In this document: positions 41,801 to 44,807 of the stretch, piece by piece
Layout: each line of letters starts with the position of its first letter
Position numbering within the stretch: position 1 is the first letter of the stretch
Assembly (NCBI RefSeq): GCF_023973825.1
Contig: NC_090118.1
Span: forward strand, 248,001-312,000
Reading direction: 5' to 3'
DNA from: Plasmodium brasilianum
Taxonomy: Eukaryota; Apicomplexa; Aconoidasida; Haemosporida; Plasmodiidae
DNA: 64,000 nucleotides
Notes under the pieces: generated by a model
The model's database searches: none
What the model saw: only the letters and a program-made list of their open reading frames with translations
What the model was told of the DNA's origin: nothing
Translations under genes and position numbers: made by a program

Positions 41801-43062
41801 AACTAATAAAATTTGTTTACATAAATAGAAGAGTTATAAATAGCTTGATTAAACAAACTCCTATATTATTACACCACAATTTTAAGTCACTAATTAAATT
41901 AACATCATCATGTATTAATTTTGAAAACAAAAGGCATTATTTGAGGAAAAAATTAAAATATCTCAAGTCAGGTATAAGAAGTGAACCAATACGATTAAAC
42001 ATAAGAAGAGAAAAGGTATTTACGGATTCATATTACCAATTAAGGAATAAGTCAGGAAATGATTTAAAAGGAAAATTAGTTGTTACTTTCAAAAATGAAG
42101 AAGGAGTAGATGCAGGTGGATTAACTAGAGAATGGTATTCTATATTAGCAAAAGAAATTTTTAATCCTAATTATGCTTTATTTTGTAGAGAGGGGAAAAA
42201 AAGTGAATTTAATCATCCAAATCCTTTATCATACATTAATCCTGATCATTTACATTTTTTTAAATTTGTTGGGAAATTTATAGCTAAAGCAATTTATGAT
42301 GGTCAGGTAATTGATGCATATTTTTGTAGATCTTTTTATAAACATATGCTTGGAAGAAAAATTCTGAGAGCAGATGCCGAATCGGTAGATCCAGAATTTT
42401 ATAATAGCCTTATTAAAATATCAGAATATAAATTAGAAGATCTAAATTTAGAAATTAATTTTAGCACCGAAATTGATGAATTTGGAAAAACCAAAGTTAT
42501 CGACTTAATACCTAATGGTAGAAATATTGCAGTAACTGATGAAAACAAACAAAAATATATTGAACTATTATGTGAACTGAAAGTTACTAATAGTATAAAA
42601 GAACAGTTAGAAGCATTTATGGATGGATTTAAAGAATTGATTCAACCAAAACTAATATCTATTTTTGATGATAAAGAATTAGAATTACTTATTAGTGGTA
42701 TACCAACTATAGATTTAAATGATTTAAAAGAAAATGTGGAATATCATAATTATACTCCAAACTCAATTCAAATTATTTGGTTATGGGATGTACTACAAGA
42801 ATTTGATGAAAATAAAAGAGCTTCCTTCTTACAGTTTGTTACTGGAACTAGTAGAGTACCTTTAGGAGGATTTAAAAACCTAATGGGAATGAGAGGAGCT
42901 CAAAAAATGATTATTTATAGAGCCTACGGAGAGGATCGACTTCCAACTGCTCATACTTGCTTTAACCAGCTCGATTTACCTGAGTATTCGTCGAAAGAAT
43001 TGTTAAGAAGCAAATTAATTAGAGCTATTATGGAGGGAAAGGAAGGCTTCGGTTTTATATAG
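14884..43062 (+). CDS. Giant HUWE1/TOM1-type HECT E3 ubiquitin-protein ligase, 9,392 aa
   Basis: Transfers ubiquitin from E2 to substrates through a cysteine thioester. The C-terminal HECT domain (about 9041-9392) is complete: GGLTREWYS at 9078, FFKFVGKFIAKAIYDGQ, FLQFVTGTSRVPLGGF, and LPTAHTCFNQLDLPEYSS with catalytic Cys9359. Helical-repeat regions like DUF908 (about 20-520) and DUF913 (about 1150-1450) mark the HUWE1/TOM1 family. There is a UBA-like segment at about 2895-2933 (EEWAVMGFDEKTIYDCLNY). Further on are HUWE1-type ubiquitin-binding motifs at about 6865-6882 (FLIELPNNLIDEII) and 7069-7140 (LEALPSSIRSEV, then FIDSLTPELRRDVL), and an armadillo-like block from about 7546 (VPSQALIDICRLLF). 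Between these lie very long Asn, Asn-Ser, Gly-Asn-Ser and Asp/Glu tracts, which make it about twice the length of human HUWE1 (about 4,370 aa). No intron is needed across 28 kb. The start (KMKIQIPKDDNF context) follows stop-rich sequence. It is distinct from the smaller Plasmodium HECT ligase called UT. Expected in cytosol and nucleus; substrates unknown. Confidence 0.96.
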   Translation: MKIQIPKDDNFILMLDKISEEEKFFIHVLSTCDNKNLLDHLFPFVDWVWLKSDLIAWAPVLNRFDDLLHKYIVHNKLNKQENSVIKEDDKIKLNENGVKDTHLGDHNIGPINKANNCSDICSDMRSNNNYEEGRNEYFPPVNSNKKEDQRVEKEQSDDTFIPSDLLIEEVLRFTYYILDNCLSKSKYNSLDHLLVLLWSFNPKISILSAQILNIYYLFIKKTKKNENKINEIVNFLSALINIPVPNFLHPYINNDLGRINDNNYISGIVLYYLHDPLDKKYMNNVYYKIENRYFLDLIDYNLNVNKIVIQIDDYKIPFTSIFPKEVKYNEAKEVLQYAYDTVVRKYNICEKKAYDLRHKLRIYMGLLCPKYRRKLFNLRYLIISGSLSINSILYPQIIPSNTIFLQELLYFLKYHKYIHYNTLHIIFDLLTTAIESHLHYKVVSDILGLRLHSGLFISIFKYYLNYFLSPNTIQKDICPLYIMNECKDEMYSTNDINSIYIRKHGSQRNGISYAPSGSHSKNIVIAPIDNVSCNNSNSSNDNNSANNTNFARGNIYSSVSELLPNVSNASSNPNNFSYMSQGQSNNRPRNISRLQRWEQQQQQWEQHLQRWEQLRHQWEQQQQQQQQQQMNLSVLATHDPNDTTSSNLRPLQNIESNQISTVHCTSGAQTAVLSGDNYGQIGNDVTHGISVEQPGGEKTNNDNVDIAANSDENHLNIQDRPNSVIENSSGYILRDSLGTNNSTNIMSYINYVDAANHSNHDNRTIMNNPNGGTSENLVAVRNNNRSNDVNANVGENMNIFDYINNRNNVNHEGNISILDYINNTEDIHISSNTDSRVNNNQQNESNRYKEEIQYGNFISEEVIINNIKKCKLSGESEFTNITKKYFKDFRKKKKQVSMMQQLLTLYHICIMEPCPILTIAQQNTLKNFPIYLLDSYTLNLPIVHMLLRIMETLLDFTPNFYFTAKNEEELYKILLSRFQYEIFMMSDSFYHMKRDDFLKYYFEPFNYDEYDKTFIESKEDMELYIRNRKNANNTRFGNLHGGNKNNNTELDTHGDDDNIHRNSAKGIHIKNSALNNTSDCLTGDVQRCNNDNNNDHNINHNNEYNNNSVQSKITVANVKLVDTTSQVYNENSIFSHHNERLIKLFAENNINVNATDDILLNRFTFWLKLYIYEERVKIIKMIIKALNLALKGHSPTDTLLDIFTNNYISVKIIKYILKYPHKFGLCLYGYILGFIYEHIYEDPTILSTLLKEGILNIMLNSIVEENLKDETVLIYVPSLLSLMFIHSIGKSAMKKLNYTPIYNLFHFVIKTDYFFFDRFGDIAVSIGNIINELENYGFVMKDFLTFHVKLLKKLYIEGLNLGYWKCIDYNYIEKYVESCVKKSQDVQLKDLNIDRYKYRKDNFFLDRLSIVCRCILSYMKSSWIKTFIKLNGLKFLMAFTNLISLPPNFIHIFEYHPIYTFIMKIYLYSSFKNIYNQFLFPLYNYSNFVLYIQYLNLLLKNSLYFDLSENIVVAKKSVIGGGKDNTTVSRGGDDASSSSNIAMRKFKNASRNGNIASRNGNNHSNKYLRTDFFCGPFIDRNKLLLCNITQLFNILYFLISAYTDAKGLYGNEEKMYDSPELSNRKILEVFSDVLVTIESVFDFFYTLYFYQTNDLNLNIFLHLKDKVCIHEHIKKTLRNSQNKSDYLLYNLYGSTRSLFCYSVNNNLYELNNTENKVHIICDQDNADDYKFTDHLSLLDDEDRVYKAVYKYTLSQVISEFSSFIHKNMKNPSDIIAFKKKEKSKFKKYFSSLENSFEKYDTNKDVSSSAPSDADNNYGQMYNDLFEQNIPVSIETNKNNTTTIYSSNNNELNRNTISSNDNSTLPAETIMTMYAKYNNDNNMNDSNGTGDGTGNGTANREGEHGKRSHLDNDKSKKVKTPKFEYNDYYIEDKDIKMHTSYPYESKYVMCESLRSLLVVIKKFFIMVNLACHTRQLKLKSSPNYVFYNVIQQKHILCIIRCLTKCMMNVPLVTKPIQENSYMTMDVSSIYTVLYDYVTVEKINYLNKENEKRVKYSTTTTSDNNNSGTGNTNIGNDCSSYAVKNPLKNAAKKIYKASPSSVEPNSLKQNCTAYEHMFEGNQQKVACSGNNNNNNHSNSNYNSNSNYNSNSNYNSNSNCNSNSNCNSNSNCNNQCYPMNSNMEYKKCDQNYNLYDYSYTSHMNYHVEKIDNYFPESFYMEEILFKKYNFNFSNIKVVPNKDLSNDQMENKEHNVTTTMSRGTNEDAYTNAYEKGVYSFNNVDDNNIVDSSVDGNIVGNSRLCRNDERRVGNNIDLSKYNKTYICTNIRSANGLIQVTDRTNNYNELNGANSGYKTEKLNNRRRDNNNKDARDGQNEKRQDKDFEKDEQNDLNNMLCEDKLKQVLVNIENYSPIKTVKYISEIINILHKLLSDNKLEFISYFYFLDLLYKVGTFDFIFNMFNYVMSVYISLLALYYKKKKENKQNVNSKFTYYIPIHISKNYTCTNTYFVRYIMRLMQYYADSDVNNIKTYLQITVKGINAFLDFFISLINIGKFNLILFCQKMLHPLTRINNNFEGGQSQEKPNTDSKGEQVTNNTTTVAATDVNSSANNADTQGGNVNHASGDSAENPKEASAHKINHSEEERVKCASYTNGSCEQLEQNKNANGVNILQVGNNEVNINANVNTNANVNLNGNMNNVRHNDVAKNELGSCPLKENNSGRNSNSNCNNSNSGDIKGENGSQIANNYYVQNGVSKNMPQSDKCDYKCYKEKNEEKKRGKIRNTFTYNNNFLFSLDYFDIINTIRSVKCEISNNIFMWLTYINSTSVKINNLGKNNIYINFNNNIIYTFLKIILKFIHHSTEIEPKIIELWMKEKNTDKKNVSSKEKDKDIYNYPNVNILEEWAVMGFDEKTIYDCLNYSGTTDLDCTLNYLDKVKGKEFFLNYNKDRKSGGQKNKDGKRSTYYEFDDNSSDENSTISRRRAYDEMRTSENLSETVNENVIDENATNDAVGNTSEGKSSEGGTGGENNVHDDSNVIVNANVSGNASANVNTIISGNANASVNIGNKKCNDREDIFYKDDKYVLEKFPFMYEILKEAKAKSTHARIYYYETIMNPSSKRNMIFYLQYYLKLLKKNLFRTYEEKNTMKEFWNEDKYLLLKQYIYKYIFNMLINIMITIPYNEVSFMNLYLSFLIIDIDKKTVKLFLDQYKKTIHDKNSNKSRIFNHQDVKIIILYYFIENISKKIKTLKNDESFPIDPFYHCHHLFMYFNKKKNKNVKNNEDNNNAKQDKKDTKNLNKNKGSENRNIESTLINNNNRITSSNNRSLGINNSAAVNIASSPGHNIISNGSVNASTRATHNELNTAMVTVPSIALNGMVNSVTNGITNSLPNSVANSAMNNTTNNAERNPTSSRSSNRTSNMNNSSNNQSRGNNLINDLLGDYQLNNYDTSNHSDDNTTAFCQGSDTIDEKNSIKNNKVHKEKGNNPGIDNESNEPIDSTFGTKYIKGDIDVIYESQKDMEIYSYHFCLYMLFFTLYNIIHNYSIAKNLILHIDRNILDYCIFFIQKFNISYVKNIENNVNYFLNEENKNNTLVDSCQKYNHEELVVNVIPPNCSSSSVEICANDNSDNMDSLKKMQEKYKRKRKYNKIIAANKANTGNNEEGTCHINFENCENLHSSNNIGMGEVNNGQNYGKNIDQISEQINQQNDGCFPHKLVCSNDVTKNMYDPNCRNIQMNNLNNDCNGANQMNINGFGHPVMGSLNNSNIENITLQTKHDCATNNENKKEEINIMYNKGLVINKNIKTNNMLIPYWNLIDVDNSEYNQKTAINNCMLENEENKYISLYSKPPCFYAPLFMCLYKIIINYSLYNFNDRNKKIVKKQKEEKLNEDKNGVGIMTMGSSSKMEKNGTLVRSVHNSNSGSNNNNYTNNNYNYNSCTNNNNNHFSNNNNCSNNNNCSNNNNCSNNNNCNNNSSNNLSERGFYNSNEKRNINNSAANHNASLQTSKENIRFISTEKQHNIIKICIDTLYFFKGYNSQLCLSVLQIIEYLTTMYNNVIFLISYSPPNVYKNFKKVFQIEEKKRRNLLYGKNGDQTNSVENVPDKTLGKENTLRDKNFSTYNISGELDSNPDESENEKISTHDTSSRNNNNGKNNIYSIDENVSDANIIPNLPCTDEMSKGENSQDPKLSYFDLNELILNNMSRNSLGILLTISKQGKFKDMLIILINILIQCFTDNYVIANRIEYNLKSYFLYNGIPVKCFMRKDDLKAIENEKISNALGVSLNELNEALYPFIFKNPQMYEEILSYLCFFPNLKYVKKNDTTNELDSLNTFSYTLNTQKNSDDISSKIKYNIPDASNCTDEQNGENQATVSLGNFSVNNGEILRSVKMENWKKGKGGENDDSRGGSNSSSNNNDSGNSIINCNNISSGNSFFPVIKTVSEGANANNDTSENPNEDFFHVNKKKVKYVRDENANENCNSRGDDNNNNSSSNINNNSSSNINNNSSSNINNNISSNRNNNNSSEQNKYYVNFLPIPEHIKSIYMLSETANSTKYLKKYFIKNNFYNFYILATLIDFLNLFTVIHSKTRLIKLNEKDEKLKFNKKLMEIYGNDADFDNDLEYKVMYPFALTADNLLFIVNLILKTFKHLIVYLIKVPSSFNQKILKNFFQKDYDDLSNHKGDMMLYCIDNFSSYNNVDTVSSINRESKLNISSCSMHSISGRGKSTSDVLLNNSVLPASNGNNSSNNGNNGNNCNSGNGNGENLNVFVQKDAIENTTTSIINYTRGATAHAVGASTRTDASSAVVSQQNVDMSNIIQKLIRTESSSTYTYREISEYYLQNYMHFYSLFDVSKFTFRSCLIPFLFDKTHISETQNNIDFINYISNVNNSNNVVFTPFLIFLFKRILPQFICLSHPTIYSIYSLNGFQKNFKNMEEYYTSLSNIESKNLTYIKHILNFIQLIFDIHNSSYDVHKKVVLEIMHLIRVYSFFQKKKESAHKNIHSNSVNSDNVFSTVIDVFSYAVSTLLYKLVNEEQNIKVEKSATFEEIQLLNTTKHASKALDHNRKGNKKGKEDNFEEHNRNANSSNSPNDDSDGNNYGGVGGGNSGGNSNGNNSGNSGGNSGGNSGGNSNGNSNGNSGGNSGGNSGGNSGGNIGGNDNEDDGKGEKDDGNKTFSYSREQLTLFRHALCNLLNRLDYTKEDFVNTATSIIRCLSVLTSAPVLGYPIKTKNNKLYMIKLNKMNKKKNKNIKKIKRNKRRKNISCVTFLNPSYVRFRSDSSNNNSDCSDIPYSVDSDVSYEEHFIFDNDDSNDDDIRYEYEEEMDDDYMDEEEDEGVEEGEDEGVEEGEDDEDEGEDEDEEDEDDDGDDDEEDEEEEEEEDEDDDDDDAENENENELSNETNNNEQQRDNQNNGTNNNSNSNGISNSNNNIISSNNNSSNGNNNRSNGNNNSSNGNNNSSNGNNNSSNGNNNNELEGEIRPGNNNGSTFVEGGNGIATRYPDEGAGRGVEEGEGEREGEADMDDEGEDEMEEDDDEEDEVDEDDEDEDEMDEDDEDEDDMDEDEEDDEEMDEDDEAMDEEEYDEIDIEDESGRDRNVNELENSRGLHVHAYLVQDRNVIDEDQIYDNSNNLLLPHEVDENEENLSNMDDNNNNIVSRLDLGSDSSNDMDDEQNVRRIREIDETEEYDNEDDDDEDDDDDDDEEDDDDEDDDDDEDDDDDEDDDEDDEDDEEEEEEEEEEDEDEMDADDEEEEIDENNSTYNVNQNDDSRRSNTNNNGDLMDTEINVNNSLLNCNENQHEILDILLEEDGAYNNNDDIDEYNDDYIDDGENNRNGNNDIGNGVISNGIISNGLLGDVNANNTAGINRINVVNPAYSNNIQGNKNKNEGNYDGCDNRSGKALTGESKIAENNIRNPSNDNIVRFTNMPPYSNSSSDPKKNINISNNANILLSTGRVTQSKNVRSNFENHINGNKNDGINNNDNSINNVDSCNNNNDHAGSGSRRNALYNHLQNNSSHMNEYMPTDSIACQEKILLDDNDSLILRNNNKTNNYKFDEENNKVAEGSYVNKEEAKDTRLNEREEGNIINNENMINKNTYDGVTSQNDENKTNILNVENVKKSNEAVVLTEGIGINTSDDILNRSDINENDINLIDLYYHFYNSNNRDVNTLLDENNSLLYLNETGRIHSASMKNTNCFINVGNENENGSDVINGNASEQRLLLSGNNSSGNSRIGNSGRSNNGRGDNGIDNNEISNSEISNNVMGSSSIGNNGIGNNGIGNSGRGNNGRGDNGRGDNGIDNNEISNNGSGINGMGNSAIGNSTIGNSGISNSGSSSRGITNHRSSNNNIISSALVNYATPSSNILSLMNQLCSNLLTLNRRRNERIGNILTTAIHLPDGVRNINTLTNHDDFNRSTNITNENITYDSNSPANDSSPHYYHINFDRSNNTMSPQQLFNSSSNVRTNLASRNVNHTTNSNLRNLYNNIRNYNISENNINSYRNSTFFSPPYVIRNNRTELTTDGGMSNNNNVTEDSNYETYESSGSFLSRFQNVALLTGGESGNGGGNCNSSGNSGINSGGNRNVNNVENNNSSGSGIGTGNGDATIEERSEDVNNTNQRNVSDMNACRTLAKNRNVMTEKKENMNKKDMRNEEKFNLIDSVLDNDKKLKSSICNMMYSRLCKTIPKVHINLPIENLLQEKKKIMQTMQKQMEEKNINENKKDVEKNEMTKNNEAKKDANEKHEMIIKNEQHIQEKTSSKFNEIVEGSKTNRSSNLKDDDTIVGTTSTGNNQMEYSQTNIINNTNVENLEQNTNEVNLCEMNATQNGTNNTEQQNVEDNEDYKNINYEELFDNVLNIESLLIICCSLGINESQFFQLLNVDRSFLIELPNNLIDEIIIQHLKNITLASINEKAQENIRNNKNISIDIYKKYLKYEEFKKTQSNDIPTHNNNEVDVNANPVTNPVTNAQSALNSTESNITPHQVNETFPNVSTSQIHSREGSTSNPENVTSNEINGVVEQSANNSEVCTVGNTANTANDANTANTANDANTANTANDANTANDAITANTANDANTANEGENNARIYNSIKKSYLEALPSSIRSEVKKRIIGNKNQRNDTQDETNIAFIDSLTPELRRDVLSSASLRFIRTLTEEMIEEARNLRFVVLNNRSNILSTNSRSRQTNVHSANNVNGDSINLISNMRNNINSNGNDNSTATNNSSTINSTANGVGNGNGDNRGNSVGNSISSSVAHSTSRNADSHSVSGRLNNIRSDLQERITNSVLRNAASSLGNNITSNGNSNSNNNSNNNSNSNSNSNSNFSGAVLLSNNNRSTRNNRTLFSTSSRNSMNNRRRLNMPLRNSFGNMHRNNFIRITYNENNNPIIMINTGHENYDSLTVSRFLDHFLGGRSGDRTIPSLPLSESNNMNSNFSTSPNHLNNTNSSSNNNNIGSNNNNSGSNMGSSAIGSNTNNGGNNSINSNVNMGVNMNLGMNSGGNNSNNNNMTETRLFFGNENRVNNNVDPNYHVMNDDKCLEKEDDISLSKYLKSLFPSNNNKADTDSSKNSSLYVCLEEPVPSQALIDICRLLFLKKEINKKIMFTLFCNLTCSYQKTKIYALQLFMNILWCASIDLHGKKNNPTLVALYAINFPPKMLYHNVNKKNYGLFSDNYFTTAYVSAERVLEQIQSLLITIPHITSFFCTLLIHPAYFIPKDIEQKLKKKKEKSEESKKNNKRVSDEGEKGKDYRVIEQEEHEEQDEQVETGEADKEEEKLHDDEAAILQYELKRKRPKMDQRYVVCSSSKSANDANNISNVGSIGNVGNSNDSNNSSRNNNSANSCCRKVDRCRNEYPINILFKLLNSSLYLTSKKLMSHLLSVIYNLLINCGKKLHTYANFTRWVYAENLEEILNSEINNGNSNDDFMMKKSEEGINTSLLNNKGSSDKRVSTTKEKTPKRNHCNSNNINTSNNSNSGSNNNNNINNSSNNNNSSNSNSNDNTNSNDNTNSNDNTNSNNNSNNNNNNNSNSNNNNNSNSNSNSNSNSNSNSNSNSNSNSNSNSNNNNNSNSNNNNNSNSNSNSNSNSNSNSNSNSNNNNNNNNSNSNSNNNLKEFNHLSSKINKELLLNIKNIKHSEMEKPDSSSKPYYLLEVISIDALSNLSKLICNYKTNFLWISNNNNNSNNSNNNNLEQVHKQDISSLTQIIVMFFSHYKLKDLVIRTLKYHTHVLIKSIIYDLKKIVYSIHNKTFNIFAVDHSDSLEQKLIAFYRVITILFNAPSLIDNLTNKNDANKNTNVEEINKDIAKQSGNGDVGVATTTTTTTTAATVTAYTTTTTSTISNMPNDEANTTKNATSSIHASSGTPNGKSGEGACKQKAGTNEQFAASGNNGSSDAKGKGSICNNSEKKNKKGNEDTKFDICADFFLSINIDCLWEEFNKAMQVINNSLIDKNYKFKYNNFANYRTSSATKVEGESNFQAADNNDKENKTSENDDNDNNSNNKNNKNNSNNDLYGTKSNASLFDSDSSSFSTSELDLGVNNNNPQHDFQGIGALNEAEGENNNNGGSGSNNISSSNNVRSNNNISGGNRISRSTNYRSRNDGGHNGEGKKKENDDEPPPTILNYLLPLMEAYLFIEEVILVSQYKLRKFKDLEKKVANLNVESIKINEKLAYDDSPFYISIYNKKKKKSTNEVVYNSSDSFKTKNAKSSNSSLLNKTKRKKQLSALEEEEEYQQHKKKEICSSIIGVPKMEEQDETHKGVYEEIHEEQVHYVDEQDNKLEYKKKERSQNYDIITVNNKDSNHENSAEKTRSYINEGKCVAINLKKKKTADNDEANGSKANSSTENSSKEMGKNKREEMKCFDDEVGKEGGGVQVEIGKDIQNSNKKGAKKNTADYVNSCNENEQQCMVTSSSGIGIGNKSENNDNSNYNDRYSTVTCKKDIQLKSPVEETGKQNNEFFNNIEEEEEEEEFENFKEKLHEEDAEEEEEDEYIQIKLEDNEGTINSRHKKLIKFVYINRRVINSLIKQTPILLHHNFKSLIKLTSSCINFENKRHYLRKKLKYLKSGIRSEPIRLNIRREKVFTDSYYQLRNKSGNDLKGKLVVTFKNEEGVDAGGLTREWYSILAKEIFNPNYALFCREGKKSEFNHPNPLSYINPDHLHFFKFVGKFIAKAIYDGQVIDAYFCRSFYKHMLGRKILRADAESVDPEFYNSLIKISEYKLEDLNLEINFSTEIDEFGKTKVIDLIPNGRNIAVTDENKQKYIELLCELKVTNSIKEQLEAFMDGFKELIQPKLISIFDDKELELLISGIPTIDLNDLKENVEYHNYTPNSIQIIWLWDVLQEFDENKRASFLQFVTGTSRVPLGGFKNLMGMRGAQKMIIYRAYGEDRLPTAHTCFNQLDLPEYSSKELLRSKLIRAIMEGKEGFGFI
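16672..16770 (+). repeat. Trp-heptad / poly-Gln block (CAG/CAA-rich) in the HECT ligase
   Basis: Encodes WEQ at residues 597, 604, 611 and 618, exactly seven residues apart, with Gln-rich spacers and then a pure Gln run of about 11 residues. Codons are CAG/CAA, so the block is richer in G and C than its surroundings. Confidence 0.9.
21283..21393 (+). repeat. Asn-Ser-Asn-Tyr/Cys tandem repeat in the HECT ligase
   Basis: An 18-bp unit (AGTAATAGTAACTACAAC and TGCAAT variants) repeated about six times, encoding Ser-Asn-Ser-Asn-Tyr-Asn and then Ser-Asn-Ser-Asn-Cys-Asn. The change from Tyr to Cys (TAC to TGC) spreads through the last copies. Confidence 0.88.
26630..26778 (+). repeat. Asn-rich tandem repeat with Cys-Ser (NNNNCS) in the HECT ligase
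   Basis: Runs of AAT broken by AACTGCAGT, an 18-bp unit in about four near-perfect copies at 26694-26763, flanked by looser Asn-Tyr-rich sequence. Confidence 0.88.
28302..28420 (+). repeat. 24-bp Ser-Ser-Asn-Ile-Asn repeat in the HECT ligase
   Basis: Three to four copies of AGCAGTAGCAACATCAATAACAAT, encoding Ser-Ser-Ser-Asn-Ile-Asn-Asn-Asn. Confidence 0.88.
30142..30305 (+). repeat. 12-bp Gly-Asn-Ser-Gly minisatellite in the HECT ligase
   Basis: About twelve tandem copies of GGGAACAGCGGT/GGGAATAGCAAT, encoding Gly-Asn-Ser-Gly/Asn. It is markedly more GC-rich than the flanks. Confidence 0.9.
30739..32095 (+). repeat. Three long Asp/Glu tracts with an Asn-Ser-Gly minisatellite between them
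   Basis: Acidic runs at about 30739-31020, 31333-31605 and 31886-32095 (GAT/GAC/GAA/GAG codons). The last is an almost pure run of about 70 Asp/Glu. A 21-bp AATAATAATAGTAGTAATGGT repeat lies between the first two, at about 31135-31250. HUWE1 family members also have a long acidic region before their ubiquitin-binding part, so the position is conserved though the length is extreme. Confidence 0.9.
33493..33832 (+). repeat. 15-bp degenerate repeat, Gly-Asn-Asn-Gly-Ile/Arg, in the HECT ligase
   Basis: About 20 units of GGTAATAATGGAATC/AGG with Ser/Asn and Ile/Arg variants. Each unit encodes Gly-Asn-Asn/Ser-Gly-Ile/Arg. Confidence 0.87.
35913..36045 (+). repeat. Ala-Asn-Thr-Ala-Asn-Asp repeat in the HECT ligase
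   Basis: Tandem 9- and 18-bp units (GCAAATACTGCAAATGAT) encoding alternating Ala-Asn-Thr and Ala-Asn-Asp. They lie immediately before the ubiquitin-binding motif that starts near residue 7060. Confidence 0.9.
38692..39115 (+). repeat. (AGTAAT)n Asn-Ser microsatellite, about 420 bp, in the HECT ligase
   Basis: Almost perfect AGTAAT hexamers with AAT runs encode a 130-140-residue Asn/Ser tract (residues about 7940-8078) inside the C-terminal helical-repeat region. The same DNA is open in other frames (Val-Ile, and poly-Leu or Ile-Thr on the minus strand); these are artefacts. Confidence 0.93.
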
Positions 43063-43158
43063 AGTAAAGAGGGAGAGCATTTAAAACCTGCCAAATGTTT
43101 ATTTACAAAGGTAGTAGCAATTTTTTGCCAAGCAGACGAGCACATATATATATGTGTG

Positions 43159-43207
<49 letters not shown>

Positions 43208-44807
43208 AAATGTATAACATATATAAATAATGCATTTATATATGTGCATAAATTTACGTATACGTGCAATCATTCACATGTGCACAAATGTGTAAGGGAC
43301 GAGTTCTATTACTCGTTTCCGTTAAGCAGGCATACATATATGATAAACTTATTTATGTGCTTAAAATATACATTTATTATTTTATTACTTTTTTTTTTTT
43401 TGCATATCGCATATTTAATGTTTTACATATATATGTTATTTCTATTATTTTTCAATTTTAACATAAAATTCTTGATGCAAACAATCGAGGGAAAAATATA
43501 TATATAATCTTCAAAAGAACTTATAATGTAATAATAAAAAAAATAAGTGAAACTAAAAAATTGTTTAGCAACTATATATATATATGCTACTCGTCTGAGC
43601 AAATTAAGTGGCATATCAAAAAAATTGAAGCCATTTGTATTTTGTAGGGGTCAATTTTTGATATAACATTTAATAAAACTATATCAACTTCAATTTGGAG
43701 CAACAAAAAACTGGCGAAATTTGGTCAAGTCTTTTTTTTTCTTTTTTTTTTTGTACATTTTTAAAATTAGCATCAAGAATTTTTAAGTTCACATGTAACA
43801 ACGCCTTTATGAAGTGATTTGCATGTGCGGCCTTTTTAAAATGATAAGTTAAATAGTATTGATGTTGTAGGGGGCCCTTGACATGATAAACATGCGCTTT
43901 TTATACATATATTTATAATTATATTTTTATTTATATATGCGCATTATTACTACGGTAAGCAGTACTTTTTCTGAAAGCCTCACCCTTTCATGTACGTATA
44001 CACTTGTTTCCTATGCAAACTTAACAAAAATATAATTTTAAGCTAACCTCGTATGAAGTAGGCACCCACTTTTTTACTACCTTCATCAACACAGTAGAAA
44101 AATAAATTCATTTACCAAATCATATATTCAAAAAAAAAAAAAAAATCTTTTACTTATTAATTAGTGTTTTACTGCAAAATAATGTCATTAAAAAAAATGT
44201 GTACGCATTACTACGTTGAAGGAAAAATAATAAAAAAAAAGACATGCTTTCCTTCAAAATAATAATATATATATATATATATATTTATTCTTTCCAATGA
44301 TTTTCCTTTAGTTTTTTTCGGACTTATTCAGAAAAGTTTTTAAAAATTTTGTTCACTGAGTTTTGTTTACAAAACAGTGAGTTAATAAAATACAAAAAAT
44401 ATAATTTAGTGGAGAATGTAATGATAATAAAATAAACTTCACCAAAATGGGTTAAAATTATAATACTTCACAAAAAAAAAAAAAAAAAAAAAAAAGTAAA
44501 AACATATGAAATAACGAAGTAGGAAATCTAGATAACAAATGAAAACCTTTAACTTAAGCTGTAAATTGTCTTAAAAATGAGTAAGTGCCCCCATATACAC
44601 CCATATATATATATATATATATACAAACATGCATTACAATTCTGCAAATGATAAGGCAGTTTTGCCATCCTCACTAGTCTTAATTATTTTTCATATACAC
44701 AAATAAAGACATAAACCTGCACAACGATTTTTAAAGAGTTGGTAATATTATTTTGTATGTCACTTCCTTCGTAATCTTTATCTCTACGCCTTTTGTGTTT
44801 TTCCTTC
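43063..44807. other. Convergent intergenic region between the HECT and RRM-like genes
   Basis: 1.7 kb of 3' flanking sequence with a (TA)n run at 43162-43202 and poly-A tracts (for example 44471-44494). No gene seen. Confidence 0.7.

Noticed and set aside
14884..43062. Identity with the Plasmodium UT HECT ligase linked to quinine response
   Set aside because: That protein, as I recall, is about 3,900 residues and encoded on another chromosome; this one is the separate giant HUWE1-type ligase.
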